Assembly (NCBI GenBank): GCA_022113835.1 | Contig: JAILWY010000008.1 | Span: 77,001-141,000 of the forward strand | From: Atopsyche davidsoni | Taxonomy: Eukaryota; Arthropoda; Insecta; Trichoptera; Hydrobiosidae | Direction of reading: 5' to 3' | DNA: 64,000 nucleotides | Shown: positions 26,381 through 39,500 of the stretch, in pieces | Position numbering within the stretch: position 1 is the first letter of the stretch | Layout: every line of letters begins with the position of its first letter | Notes under the pieces: model-generated | What the model saw: the letters and a program-made list of their open reading frames with translations, nothing else | What the model was told of the DNA's origin: nothing | Database searches by the model: none | Position numbers and translations under genes: made by a program

Positions 26381-28441
26381 TCAGTCAGGGTAACTTTTTT
26401 TTAGAGTTGTTTTTTTACAGTCCGGATACAATTTTCTATGTTCCTGGACACAGCGCAGCAAGAACTGTTTTTGTTCTTCTTCAGCCGTGATAAGTCCGTT
26501 AAAATCTTGCATCATTTTAACAGCCCTTTCAGCAGTATCATTCACAACTCTCAAATAATTAATTTTTCATTTAGCTTCCAGAAAAGCAGCATTATTATTC
26601 CAAGAAGATACATCTTCCTTTAGAAAACTGTCGTCGATCTGCAGTCGTGATAAAAATTGTTTGCTCTTTTCCGATACGAAATCATGCAGTGTTTTGTCTG
26701 GAAAAAAAAGAAAAATAAGACAAACAACAAAAAAAAATCTACAACAATTTAAATATATTTAAATAAAATATACAAAAAGTCAATTTAACTTACCAAACAA
26801 CCTTTGAGGAAGTTCTTCGTTTGACGGGTCATCGCGTTTGCTAAAATCTGAGGTTTTGTCCCGGTTGAAGTTGGCAATCATTTTCTTCTTAGTTTGGTTA
26901 TCAACTTCATCATCAAACAGTGATAGAATAACTGTCTCTTCACATAAATACCACAAGTGATGGCTAAACTTGCTTATAGAAGCATTAGAAATTGTTGCGT
27001 CAACTTTTTCGTACTCTTTTAACATCTTCAAGAAGCGCAAATCTTGGTTAGGTGCTTTGATCGCCACTGTACATTCGAGCCAAGGTTTAACATACAATAT
27101 CACGACAAATAAGAAACCATCTTGTAGAGCCTTTTTGTCCTTCGCAGTTATTCTGCATTGTGACTGAAGTAAACAATTTTTTTTAAAGAATAAATCGTTC
27201 TCGCCATCCAGCGTGCCTGATGCATGGCTCCGGGGGGGCTTAGTTTTAATTTTTCCTCTGTGTCTCCTCCCAAAATTATTACGCACAGTTCGACCAATTA
27301 GTGGTAGTCATCTCTTACATAACCTTTGTCTAATTCTGCCTTATAAAATATTAACAAAGCTTGAATGTCTGTCTCGGCAACACGTTGTTTTACGAAATTA
27401 AGAGATGGTTCAATGTTACTAGCGTCGATGTTTTTCCAATTTTCTCTGAACTTTTTAAGCATTGGAATATCTGGGCTACTAGTAATTTGCTTAATTTTGC
27501 TTTCAAAGACAGCTTTTAGGACCAATTCATAAACATGATGACGACAGGTGAAAAGCAGAAATTCTCTTCCTAAAGTTTGCTCCAAAATAGCACAAGCTCC
27601 ATTAATATGGCCAGTATTGGAAGCTGTTGTGTCGCAGCACATTATTTGTACTTTATCGTCAAAAAGAGCTGTTGAGACAGCCTTACCTTGATGTTTTCCA
27701 GAAGAATGTTCTAGTTTCGGCACTGCAAGAAGCTGTTCCTTATCGTCAAACGAAGCAATAACTGGCAAGCGTTCTTCTTTAGAACTTCGTACATCCAACC
27801 TGGGTAATAGTTTCCATCCCAATGGACTGTGACTACGTCGGGTACATTGTTTTGGAAGTCAGATTTTAATGCTTCTGCCCTTGATTTTCTAGTTTCAGCA
27901 GCTAGTGATTCTCTTTGTCTTACAACCCTTTCCTCTTCTTCCATTCGTCGTTGTTTAGATCTATCTTCTTTTTCCGCCAATTTTTTATCAACACCACCTA
28001 AGCATCCCGGTCGACCTGGCTCTCTCTGTTTCATTAAAAATAATTTATCTTCCTCTATTTTCATTCTCTCAAAAGCATCAGCATGTGCAATATCAAACAA
28101 ATTATCAAGATCAATTTTGAAATTGTTCTCACGGCTCTTGAACGTAACCTGAGTTTTCTTACAATTTTTTTGCATCTCTCTCCAAACATGATATAAATCA
28201 ACAATTTTTTTCACGCAGTTAGGAAATGCCCCTGTTGGAATTCTTGTTTTTCCCAATATATGATGCACTCCCTAATCACAAGATTTGCACTTTCACTAAC
28301 AATCAGTTTAACCTCAAGAATATTGTAAAATAGGACCGAGAGAAATTGTCGATTAGATGGTAATTTTGTACCATTTATTTGATATCTAGGCAAACCGATA
28401 AGGAAATTATTTTGTTTAACACTCCGTAATTCCACCGACAT
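26381..28441 (-). pseudogene. DDE-type transposase of the hAT-like element
   Basis: Minus-strand frames join in family order. 28441..28211 is the N-terminal region, with LPSNRQFLSVLFYN. 28268..27711 has a charged coiled-coil stretch around PGRPGCLGG and then VTVHWDG. 27822..27298 has FDDKEQLLAVPKL, CCDTTASNTG and CRHHVYELVL. 27286..26780 has HQARWM in another frame and LCEETVILSLFD. A consensus intron (GTAAGT donor at 26793, TTCCAG acceptor at 26698) leads to a last exon carrying VNDTAERAVKMMQDF and EEEQKQFLL, ending at 26381. At least three frameshifts and two in-frame stops (after RDDYH and LEAK) make it a pseudogene. DDE assignment is inferred from motif order and from my recollection of similar arthropod proteins. 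Confidence 0.8.
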
Positions 28442-28495
28442 GTCAACGCACTAAACAATGAAGCACTACTAATCTCAAAAACCACGTATGAAATG

Positions 28496-28533
28496 ACAAA
28501 TAAAACATGTAGGTAACTACATGTTTTATTTGT
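28496..28533. repeat. perfect 17-bp inverted repeat, 4-bp loop
   Basis: ACAAATAAAACATGTAG at 28496..28512 and its exact complement at 28517..28533 flank GTAA. It lies inside the hAT-like element, just upstream of its transposase start, where subterminal hairpins can act as transposase or promoter sites. Function here is inference. Confidence 0.88.
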
Positions 28534-30131
28534 AAAAGTCACAGCGCAGTACTTACGCAACTTGTATGGACAAGTTAAAATCGCAAGTCGGCACGGGTTA
28601 CCGTTTATAAATCGAACTAATATTTTTTTCTAGACAATATAGGGTTATTACTAAACTTTTAAGAAGGTATACGTAAAAAAATATTGAACTTGAATTTTAA
28701 AGGACACCCTAATATATATATATAATTTTTAAAATTATAATTTATCAAAATTAAAAAATGATTGTCAGCCATGGCGAAAAGTCTCGGGAACCGGTCGGTC
28801 CAGTGCGGTCCCGGTAGGGCCCCGCACCCCGGCTCCTTGCCCGGCTCCTTGCCCGACGTCCTGGAGCCCCCACGTGCGGCTAACTAACGCATTTCCGGGC
28901 TAATTACTCGCCGGGGGGTGACCAGAGCCCCGGAAGTGACTTCAGCGCGTTGAAACACGTCAGTAGGCTTAACTCCTATTCCAGTAGTTCTACTTTAAAG
29001 TCTCGAAATCCTTTGTGAAGACTTGCCATTTTGTAATCTCCATCATATAATAGACGAAAAATTAATATTGTTTCCTGCCTCTCGGTGTGCTAGGTGAACC
29101 GATATTTTTTACTATCAACATATATAAGTTCTAAATAATATTTGCTTAAAAACACGTGTTATGGTGTAGTTGAGGTTTTTGAATTTTAAATAAACACATT
29201 GAATCATTAAAAAACGAATAAATGAACGGTCATCGTGGCGCGAATATTGAATCGTTAAGCCATTTTAATTTTATAACGAGAATTTATTATTTTGAGTTGC
29301 TGATTTACATTTTAAATGTGGATAATCGTATTGTAATAAATGAATAATTATGCCATATAGGTTTGCTCCACTTAGGGCTGTCAAATGTCACTTTAAGCAT
29401 AATGCAAAACAAACTAAAATTTGATATTTCTTTAGAAATCCATACGGTTATTCTGTACTAAAAAAAAAATCATTAACATATATTTAGCTGGCATAGCGAA
29501 TAATGGATTTCTAGTTCCTAAAAAGTTCCCAAAAACCTAACAGTGTTTCGTTTATGTTGGAGTTCATTTCTATCCACAATTTTAGATGGTAAAAAAGCGT
29601 AAAGTCTCTTATTTTAGCGCTATTTAAAAAAAAAAAAAAATGCAGCCTGTTACAGCTTATTGTCCAAGAAAAAAGAGTTATTGGAAGGTGGAAACTTACG
29701 TGGAAGACGAGAGTACAGCCGATTTAGTCTGACCGGCCCAGGATCTATTATATATGATCTTCATTATTTTGTATTTCCCTTCTATCTTTAGATTATGTCT
29801 TCATCTATTTCTCTGTTATTTACTCATATTCCATTTGCTTTTCAGTTCATAGAATTTGATGTTTTTTTACTTCTTAACTATGATTTACATAAAATATAAA
29901 TATTTGAAACAGAAAATACTTTTTTAGTTTCCATAAAATAAGAGTTATATTAATAATATGTATTAATTAGATAAGCCTCATAAGTATTTTTTTTATAAGC
30001 AAGAAGAAGAAATCAGTTTAAATAAGTCTGTTTAAGTTATAAATCTGGAGTTTAAAAATATTTAATAGGTAATACATTTACTAAACATGAATTAAATTCC
30101 GGCAGTTTAATTGCGGGAGTACCTTCAAATT

Positions 30132-30264
<133 letters not shown>

Positions 30265-30592
30265 AACCGATTAGAGAATTTAATTTATTTATTTGGTGTA
30301 AAAGTCAATTCCCATCTCTAGTGAATGGTGCAATCGAGCGATAAATAAATTACATTTATCACATCGAATTGAAAATCGGTCGCTAACCGACATTTTAACA
30401 TACGGCAAACACATTTGAATAAAATATTATCGGAAAAAATAATAGTCGGAGTTCTGGACTCGCGATAATTACATAATTAGGTCTATTGATATTGAATTAT
30501 TACATGGTCGTAAATTCATAAAATTGTACAATTAGTGACGGATTATCGATTATTCAAAACCATTATACGAGTATTTTATTCAACTACACCAT

Positions 30593-30790
30593 AGGCTCCC
30601 ATCGGGGGCGGTACCGTCCCCCGGTGGGCGCTGGAGTTTTCCAAGGGGGCGGTGGCGGGTCCAAGGGAAAATGGGGGGCGTTATGAAATACCTCTATGGT
30701 ATTTTTATATGGAAATAAAATTGGTATAATTATAACTGTTATGTCAAAGGGGGCGTTTGAATTTTTTTCTTGTCAAGGGGGCGGTGGTCA
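30593..30790. repeat. GGGGGCG-bearing dispersed repeat, unclassified
   Basis: The block GGGGGCGGTACCGTCCCCC is palindromic apart from one mismatch. It is followed by several GGGGGCGGTGG and GGGGGCGTT motifs separated by TCAAAG or CCAAGG spacers. It resembles a decayed interspersed repeat rather than a simple minisatellite. No ORF or element ends are recognised. Confidence 0.5.
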
Positions 30791-33225
30791 ATAAAAGGTT
30801 GTGAAACTATGAACTACACTAAGGACAACGCTCACAAAGTAAGCCTTCGTCCTCAATTATATAACTGTATGAAATTATGGTTTTTGTATAGAGATTATTT
30901 AAAGCCGTAATTAACAATTGGGTTTGTTTTTTGGTCAAATCTTTATGGACCCCCTCACATTGAGTTAAGCGTATACCAATACCTCGCTGATATAGGAGAG
31001 TTTGTTCAACATTTGGGTCATTTTGTAGGAAATGATTATCTAATTTTTGCCCAAATTCTAGTCCTTCGAGGATGACTTTTGCTGTGGACGCAAACGGTTC
31101 AGACTTTTCTTCATCAGGATCACTGTCACATGTCTCCGCAAGCCTGACGCGCTAGGAAGACGGTCGCTTTAGAATAAAGGGAATTAAAAAATGACTTGAA
31201 GTATAAGCGCTAGTGTCGCCGAGCGGACGGAATTTAAAAAGGACTGCCGAATATTTTTGTATTATACTTAACCCCATATTTTTAAAAACCGTATAAAAGT
31301 GAAATCGTGTAAATCGGGGGATAAGTGTATTCAACTATTGACTTTATTTGAAATGACAATGTTGAGAAAAAATAATTAAGAACCCGTTGATTCACCGCGT
31401 CTCCGTGTCCCTCGCGTTCCCGTCCCCGCAACCCCCGTGCCGAGTTATGCGGCGTCTGGCGACCAGTTCGGGCCATCGCCTTCCCACGAAAGGAAAAAAC
31501 GGAAGCCGCGCCGTACGCTGACCCTCGCCCCACCTCTCCCCGCCTTCCCAGTTGCCACTTTTGAATGCTCCTTACCTACTCACGTCGGGGTTGGTGCTCC
31601 TTAATTTAGAAACGCCACACAAAAATAATAAAAAATATCAACTTAAATTTTAGCGCTTAATGATTGCTAATTTTGAGTTTTTTATCGTTTTCTCGTCATT
31701 CCAAATTTCTCATTTAAATCAAACAAAAGATTAAAACAAACCGAGAGAATGAAATATTATTAACGAAAAGACAATGATTTTAAATTTAAATTGAAATTGC
31801 ATTTTCTCATCACTAGAGTATACATACAGCCCGAAACCATGTTTTAACTTATGATCCCTGACTCGCAAATTCCATAAGAAATTACCATAGTTACTATGAA
31901 ATACTTTTTTTTGTACACATAGGAATATATTCTATTTTGAGTTTTATAAAATAAAACGGAACAGCACATACTACGGGTGTTTGCGGCCATTGATGGTGGA
32001 TTTATTTTGGGATTTGGGGAGCGAAGTCCTCGATGAGGGACGTCTCGGGATGAGTTTGGGTCTCGGAGCTTCGAGCGCGACTCCGACAAGCCTCGCGGAT
32101 GATTCGTAAGTGATTCTGAACCAAATTATGATGAGTTTATTTGTAAGCAAAATGTTAGTTCGAAGGTTCAAGGATATCTGCTGGCATTACGCTATAATCA
32201 CGTTCGTGCTAGGAGCATTGGGCGCACTTCGTAACGATAGTTTACAGCCCCGGAAGGCACTCACAGATATCATCCCTCGTAGCTGATCCTAGAAATTCAT
32301 TAACACTGAGATATTTTAGTTTTGCGGAAGTTTTCATTTGTTATTCGTTTCTGTTAAATAATATTGCGAGCACAACGAGCTTCTACAAGGGGAACGTAGA
32401 TCTATTGATTTAATATTTATAAATAATAATTTTGTACGATGAGTCTCTGAACAGTTACCTAATGGAATGAACAATATGATATTTTCAAAGTAGATATAAA
32501 AACAAAATGAGTATTGATCAATAATTTTATTTAAATTTCTAGTTACAATTATTGTTATAGAATGAAAAAAACAATGTGAGCGCCGCGAATTGGTCATTTC
32601 TTCTTACCAAACTCTTTATGCTTTGTCAGCTGACGCAGATTATATTTACTACAAAATAATATTTAAAATTCGTATAAAAATACAAAAGTAAAAAAAATAA
32701 ATCTATTATTATTCATAAACGCAATTTTTTTTTATTTTCACAAAGAATTTAACAATTCAAATGCTACTAAATTAAAATTATTTATTTAAAGTTAAATATG
32801 ATTTTTTTGAATAATTATATTTATTATTAGCCTATTTGTATTTTGTTTGTTCCGTGTTTATGAATATTTTACAAATTGTTATTATTTACTGAATATGTTT
32901 TAGAACTATGATATTATTTAATTCATTAAAAAAATATGAAAAATTATAACAATATAAAACAGGAACTAAGACTTAAAAGTGAACATGCTAGTTACATAAA
33001 TGAAATATTTGACTGTAACATTTCAAGGTGACGGCACGTTCTCGCGCAAAGTGACCAGTCTTGAATGCATTTACAATTCAAGTTGTTTTTTAGTTTAAAC
33101 TAAGCATTGCTGTCACCTATTAAATGGAAAAATCTTGATTTCTTGGTAAAATATGAAACTGTCGACCGTATTGCGGTTCTACCTCGGGACACGGAATTGA
33201 TTACTTATATCGGGTTGGCGGCCGG

Positions 33226-33362
33226 AGGTCCGGGGGTTCGGGGGTCCGGGGGTCCGTGGTCCGGGGGCCCGTGGTCCGGGGGTCCGTGGTCCGGGGGTCC
33301 GTGGTCCGGGGGTCCGTGGTCCGGGGGTCCGGGGTCCGGGGGTCCGGGGCCCGGGGGCCGGG
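33226..33362. repeat. 15-bp G-rich minisatellite in the lysozyme A 3' UTR
   Basis: About eight copies of a GGGGGTCCGTGGTCC-type unit start 25 bp downstream of the lysozyme A stop codon, in gene orientation. The transcript would carry the C-rich complement. One strand has regularly spaced G4-G5 runs with quadruplex potential. The Gly/Pro-rich frames on both strands are artefacts. Confidence 0.88.
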
Positions 33363-33386
33363 GCGGGCGGGACGGGGTGGTGCTCA

Positions 33387-33523
33387 TCACGGGCAGCGGG
33401 AGATGTCGGGCATGGTCTTCCCCTTGCAGCGGGAGCGGTAAGACGGCCAGCCGAAGAAGCCCATCTTGTCATACATGCGCTTGGCGCAGCGCACGTCGTC
33501 TGACAAGTCTTCGTTGAGTAGAT
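33387..33523 (-). CDS. lysozyme A exon 4: C terminus and stop
   Basis: Two bases complete Asp, then 44 codons and TGA. It begins LLNEDLSDDVRCAKRMYD and ends CKGKTMPDISRCP, which are classic C-terminal c-lysozyme motifs and hold the last three cysteines. The acceptor is GAATTTAAAG. The stop is 25 bp before a G-rich minisatellite that would lie in the 3' UTR. Confidence 0.94.
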
Positions 33524-36500
33524 CTTTAAATTCAACAAAAATATGTTCAAAACACTTATAATGCCGATCGCTGCGTACTCTCCCTAGTATGAGCAATAAA
33601 AGTTGGAAGCTGGCTTAATATGTTGCTAGTTGTTGTGAGATAGCTAAAATGTGATGTAAGTATTAGTATAATAATATTGGATAAGTTAAGTTAGTATTAT
33701 TTATGTATAAACATTGAATAAATTAAAAAGTGAGTTCTTGGTGAAATTCCTACATAATACTTTGTAAATGCAGAGGTGTCACTGTATATAATTTATTTAT
33801 TAATGTTTGCATTAAATTTAAAATAAAATATTGTGATTTGTTAAATATGTCCTTTACCTTCACACTTCATGGTGCAGAGTCCCCCTTTGCGACCCTTCTT
33901 GCACCACTCGCTGCTGTTGAGCTGCGTGGGAATAATTCACACTTGAGCATCGAGGCAAATCAAATTAAACGAGAAACTCAAATACACACTTGAGGTTGAG
34001 AGCATGTGTTGGGGGCTCAGGAACCTAAGAGAACAAAACACATGTGATAGTGTGTAGTAAACAAATAGTGACAAGACATGATACCGCGTAACACACGATC
34101 ATCGCCACCTGCTAGCTTAGTCCACCCCCGCGATGCTGCACCCCAGCAATGCTGCACCCCAGAAATGCTGCATCCCCGCGATTCTGCACCTTGGAAGGGC
34201 GTGGCTAGTGGGAAACTAGCGCGTCTCACCCATTGTATATATTTTATGACCAAGATATATTTTATTAAAAAAATCAAATTTTTTGACAGAGAGTACTTGA
34301 TAGAATTCAATTTTTATATTTTAAATAAAATAAAATGCTTGAGTGATTTTTCCACATGTTAATTTTTATTGGTGACCGGTTTTTCTAACGTGAAAGGTTG
34401 GCGTAAGCGTTCACCAATAAAAATGATCACGAGGAGAAATCACTCAAGTATTTTATTTTATTTAAACAATATATTTTCTAATGAGAATATATGTGCCCAT
34501 AATTATGAAAGTAGTCTAAGTCAAAAATAAAAAAAAGAGTTTATCAGTTATTTCACATCACATTATTTTAAACTAATTTAATTCAATGTAATTTTTACGA
34601 CATTGTCAAAAATGAACGGTTAGATAGTGCTTGTTATTTCAACATTATAAGGAATTCATTTAGTGCTAATTATGAAAGTGGTCTAAGTCAAAATCTTTTT
34701 TTGTAACAATGAAGATGTCAAGTTTTGTGTCAAAAAAACAGCATTTGCGGAGAGTTTTGCTTTTCTGCTTTAATTTGAAAAAAAAAATGCAGCTGAAGTA
34801 CGTCGTTTTCTTGAGGAGGCCTATGAAAAACATGCACCAACGAAAACTTCCTGTGAAAATTGGTTTAAACGCTTCAGAAGTGGTGATTTTGACACTAAGG
34901 ACGCCAATCTGTACGCAATATTGGATGAAGATAATACGCAAACACATCAACTTGCAGAGGCATTAAACGTGTCTTGCCAAGGTATTTTCAAACGTTCACA
35001 TACCATGAGAAAAAATCAAACGGAAGGAAAATGGGTTCGGCATGAGTTGACTGAGAGACAGATGGAAAATCAAAGTAAAATCAAAGAAAATCATGTATGC
35101 ATGGGATGAAACTACAGCATCAAGAGGTGCACAGGAAGTAGCGTCATGCATTTTAATGCATATAATATAACTACTCAAAAACACGCTAAACAGCAGGGGT
35201 CCCCAACCTAACGAAGAATCAAAGAATTTCATGCATCAAATTGTTACTAGCGATTAGAAGTAGATTTATTTCGAGAATCCTAAAGGCAAAAATCGTTCAC
35301 CTGGCAGACATCATCGACATCATCGATGGCACGGCCTAATCGTTTCGGAAAGAAGACTATGCTATGCGTTTGGTGGGACCAGAAAGGAATCGTGTACTAT
35401 GTGCTTCTGAGACCAGGCGAAACTGTCAATCGGCAGCGCTACCGACAACAACCGATCAATTTGACCCATGCAGTGCTCGAAAACGCCCAGAATGAGGCAC
35501 GAGACACGAACAAATGATATTGAAGCACGAAAAAGCTTCATGCCATCGCCCTTCCATTGTTCAGGACACCATCAAAACGCTGAAATCGGGTCTGCTACCG
35601 CACCCGCCGTATTTACCAGACCTGGCCCCTTTCTATTTTTATTTGTTCCGGTCGATGGCGCATGGATTGGCTAGGCTACACTTGGCCAATTTCGAAAAAG
35701 TGGAAAATTGGTTGGATGAATGGTTTGGTCGTTTTATCGCCACGGTATTCGTGTAATGCCAGAGAGATGGCAAATATGTGTAGCTAGCGCGATACTTTGA
35801 ATAAACCATTTTTTGGTATTTCTTTTAAAATTATATACTTTTCATTGATAAAAAAAGCCGGAAACCTAGTGGCACGCCCAGTTGGACTAAACGGGAATGG
35901 AAAAAATACTCAATTCCAAAAATATAATTATAAAATATAAAAATTATTTTTTATATTAATTAAATAATAAGTAGTAGTAAATAAAAGTATGAAAATTCTG
36001 GTAATTGGGACGAATTGGGGCATATATGCAACGAATAATTATTTTTAATAGCAACTTAAATATGTACATTTATAGCTAAAAATTTCAATCAACAGGTAAG
36101 AATACGAAAAATATACTGCACCTATACTACTTTTTTGCGAAACGTGCCATCATATTTTTTTAACTGCCGATTTATTTTTCTTTGTTTAAAGTTGTTTTTT
36201 TTAACAGAATATTCAAAATGCTATTAATTATATTTATATATTTTTTATTATTAAATTACCGTTCTTTTTTAAAATAAAGTATTAAAGATGTTGAAAAATT
36301 TGATAAAATTACGACTTTTCAAAACCAAAGTTTGTTAAAAAAAATTGTTTTAATTTCTTAGCTAATCTTTTACCATAGGTATATTTGTAATTTTTTATTT
36401 CCAATTTAAAAAAATACACCTAAATGCTTAGGATTCTAGATACATCGGTTATAATAATCTCCAAATTCCTAAACTTTAATCGGGAAAATACATATTTATC

Positions 36501-39500
36501 ATATTTAAAGTAAACTTACAAGAGATAAAAAATCATGTCTTTAGAATAAGGAACGTATCTAACTTTTAGCATTAAAAAATCTTTCGTATTTTTTAAATCT
36601 TTCTCCCAGAGGAAACCGCGTCAGCTCTCGAGTATTCGAATTATACTTCGTTCCCTCTATGCTACCACTCAAATAAGATTAATGATTCCAAATACTACAA
36701 TAAAGAAATTGATTTTGTTTGTACAATTGGAAAGCTAATTGCTATATGTAGATTCGGGCCCGGACCCACGCGGCAGGCGCAGAAGGGCGCAGGAGGGCGC
36801 AGGAGGGCGCAGGAGGGCGCAGCCAGCTCGCGGTCGGCTTATTGCAGCAGTAGTGCCCACCAGCGAATGGGACGAGTTTTATGTAAATGGAGATTTTAGT
36901 TGTGGACCGATCCGAACTCCCCGAGCCGTCCTACCCGCTATCTCTGAGTCCCATGTGGTCGCACTCGGTCGGAACACACTGGATATTAATCCCCACTTAT
37001 GAAAATTCGGCCGTTATCTGAACGAGCGCTCCTCTGACGAGCCGGGAGCGTCCTCCGCGCCGCGACGCGTCCCGAGCCGGGAGCGTCCTCCGTGCCGCGA
37101 CGCGTCCCGAGCCGGGAGCGTCCTCCGCGCCGCGACGCGTCCCGGGCCAGGAGCATTCCCGGTGTGGGCAAGAGTACGCGAGTGCGTGTGAGCCCACTCG
37201 GGCTAGTTGCTGCTTTATACAATACAATTTGCTCATCCCGGTAATCGAATGTTTTATGTTTTAACAAAACCTGCATTGTTTAATGCACTCATTGTAAACT
37301 GGGTCTCTCAGAGCCCCCGCACCTGTTGGTGTTTCCCAAACAAATATCCAAACAGACAATGTTGACAGTGTGTCAAAGCATTTCTTATCATTTATATGAT
37401 ATTTTCTATTCTCAGTTTCTGAAGCACTTATGTAAGCATACTAGTAATTTTCTGAAACAAATTAATTCTAAGAAATATATTAATTTCATTAATGGACTTC
37501 TCGGCATTAACATTTAATTTTCTCCGGTTTCTTCAAGTACTTTGAATATGTACCAAATTTCGTTAATTTAATTTTAAATCTCTTTTTTAATTATTAGAGT
37601 TCATATATTCTATTATATTTTATTACATGTTTACTGTCTCAGACCTGTGTTTGGAGGGTGAGTTAGCTATAGAAAGGCTTCGACTGGTAGTGATTTAATA
37701 TATTTTTAGCAACGTTGACTTATTACGTGAGTTATTTTTAAATGTCAGAGGTCTTCCATAAGATATTAAATTACTATATTGTGCCTCTTGAGCACCGTGG
37801 ACCCCTCGCTCACCTCGGCGCCCGTGTGCCCTACTATTAGATCGCAGTGTATCTGGGAGACTATGTATCGGAGAGGCTGTGCAAAAAAATTACACTTCGA
37901 ACTGGAAATCATTCTTATATTTGTACCAATATTTAAATTCAATTATTTCAAATTAGAAAAAGAATGCCGCTGTTCATCAAATTCTAGAGACACTCAAACC
38001 AGGCATAATCAACCTACGGCCTGCGGGATAAACACTTTTACTTCAAAATTAAACATGTAAAAAACCAATACAGTAATTGGCGCACTCATTTTTCAGAAAT
38101 AGTAAACTGTTTTTATCAATATAAAATATTACACTAACTTTTAATTAACGTGTGGATTTATTTAGATTTTGTGTTTTATTTTTTACATTGGAAGTAAATG
38201 TAAAATAAGGTCCTCAATAAATAATTTTAAATGGATGGCCCAAAAAGAGGTCATCACCATAAAATGTTGCGGCCCTGGTAACATACCAAACATGTCTATG
38301 TGGCCCGGGAGAGAAAAACATTGAGTGTCGCTTGCACTAACGACATGTAAGTCCCACATTATCGGGATGCTTCGAAAATCATTCAAAGTGCAATGTTGTC
38401 AAATTTACGAGGTGACAAAATTATAAAGATACTGAGATTTAGAAAGAGACCCGCATAACACAAATGATATCAATAAGTAAAAAAGAGATGACACTACTTC
38501 TCTGTTGTTTTTTTTCAAGTGGTTATGAACTGTGTTTGAATTATTTTGGAACATGTCAAATATTCGCACGGATTTTGAAAATGAAAAAAAAATTGTATTT
38601 TACTCGCATAATACGCACCAATTTAATACAAATAATGTATAAAGAGTGACATGATGAGCTTAAATATTATTTTCAATGAATTTCGAGCCGAGAATTTTGT
38701 ACAGCGTTAAATAAAACAAACACAATTTGTAAACACTAAGAAACAAAATTCATTATTTCGGCGTTCATCTCCGACCTGTCAAAAAAGTGGTTGTTTTTGC
38801 CAGCAAGCTTATGTCACTATTTTACGAAATCGTGTCATTTTGTTTATTCAATTGTCACTTATTGTTCTAAAGTGAAAGATATAATATTGAAAAAATCAAA
38901 AATTATATTTAACCATTTTATATTATTTGATTAACGTTCTCTTTCAAGGTAATAATAATAATCTTGAAGATGTTGAAACATTGGATAAAATGAAGACTTT
39001 CCAAAACCTTTCCAAATCTTTTTTTTTAAATTTTTTAACTTATCCTTAATATAATCTTTTAGATCTATAATTATAATTATAAAAAGTAGCTTTGTATTTA
39101 TGTCTTCACTTTTGAGTTTATTGAAATTATTTGCATAACTAATTTCGACCCAATGACCGGGTCATCATCAGATACATGACTAAACTTGCATGACTAGTCA
39201 TGCATCCGATGATGACCCGGTCATTGGGTCATCATCGTCAAATAATTTCAATAAACTCAAAAGTGAAGACAAAAATACAAAGTTACTCATTATAATTATA
39301 ATTATAATAATGGATCTTCACCATTCAAATGCCTTGTCCCTCAACAAGATTTTAATTCTAATTAAAAAAGGACTCCAAAATGCTTAGGGTTCTTGAACCG
39401 TGAATTTTTATGACCTCCAAAATGCCTAAACTTCACTCGTGAAAATGTATATTTATCATATTAAAAGTCAATTTATAAGAAATTGATTAAAATAAATTCT

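Larger units (their letters stand above)
26095..28712 (-). mobile_element. hAT-like DNA transposon, about 2.6 kb
   Basis: The left end TTAGGGTGTCCCTTA and the complement of the right end TTAGGGTGTCCTTTA are inverted repeats with one mismatch. TA flanks both ends (26093..26094 and 28713..28714). One minus-strand transposase-like gene fills the interior. The ends could instead begin at TAGGG or AGGG with a longer TTA-type duplication; the sequence alone does not fix this. The superfamily is uncertain. A CRHH motif after the second aspartate motif suggests the hAT side, but the TA-type flank is unlike the 8-bp duplications of classical hAT elements. Confidence 0.82.

Noticed and set aside
33107..33517. 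Plus-strand frame of 136 codons antisense to lysozyme A exon 4
   Set aside because: It is the complement of the minisatellite and of a confirmed lysozyme exon.
35204..35218. CAGGGGTCCCCAACC, typical of hAT terminal repeats
   Set aside because: No partner end or 8-bp duplication could be found, so a separate hAT element is not called. It is mentioned only as a possible insert in the mariner fossil.
37039..37143. Regular direct repeats that could suggest a CRISPR array (also 44448..44596 and 56130..56873)
   Set aside because: Units are contiguous with no unique spacers, there are no cas genes, and the genome is eukaryotic.
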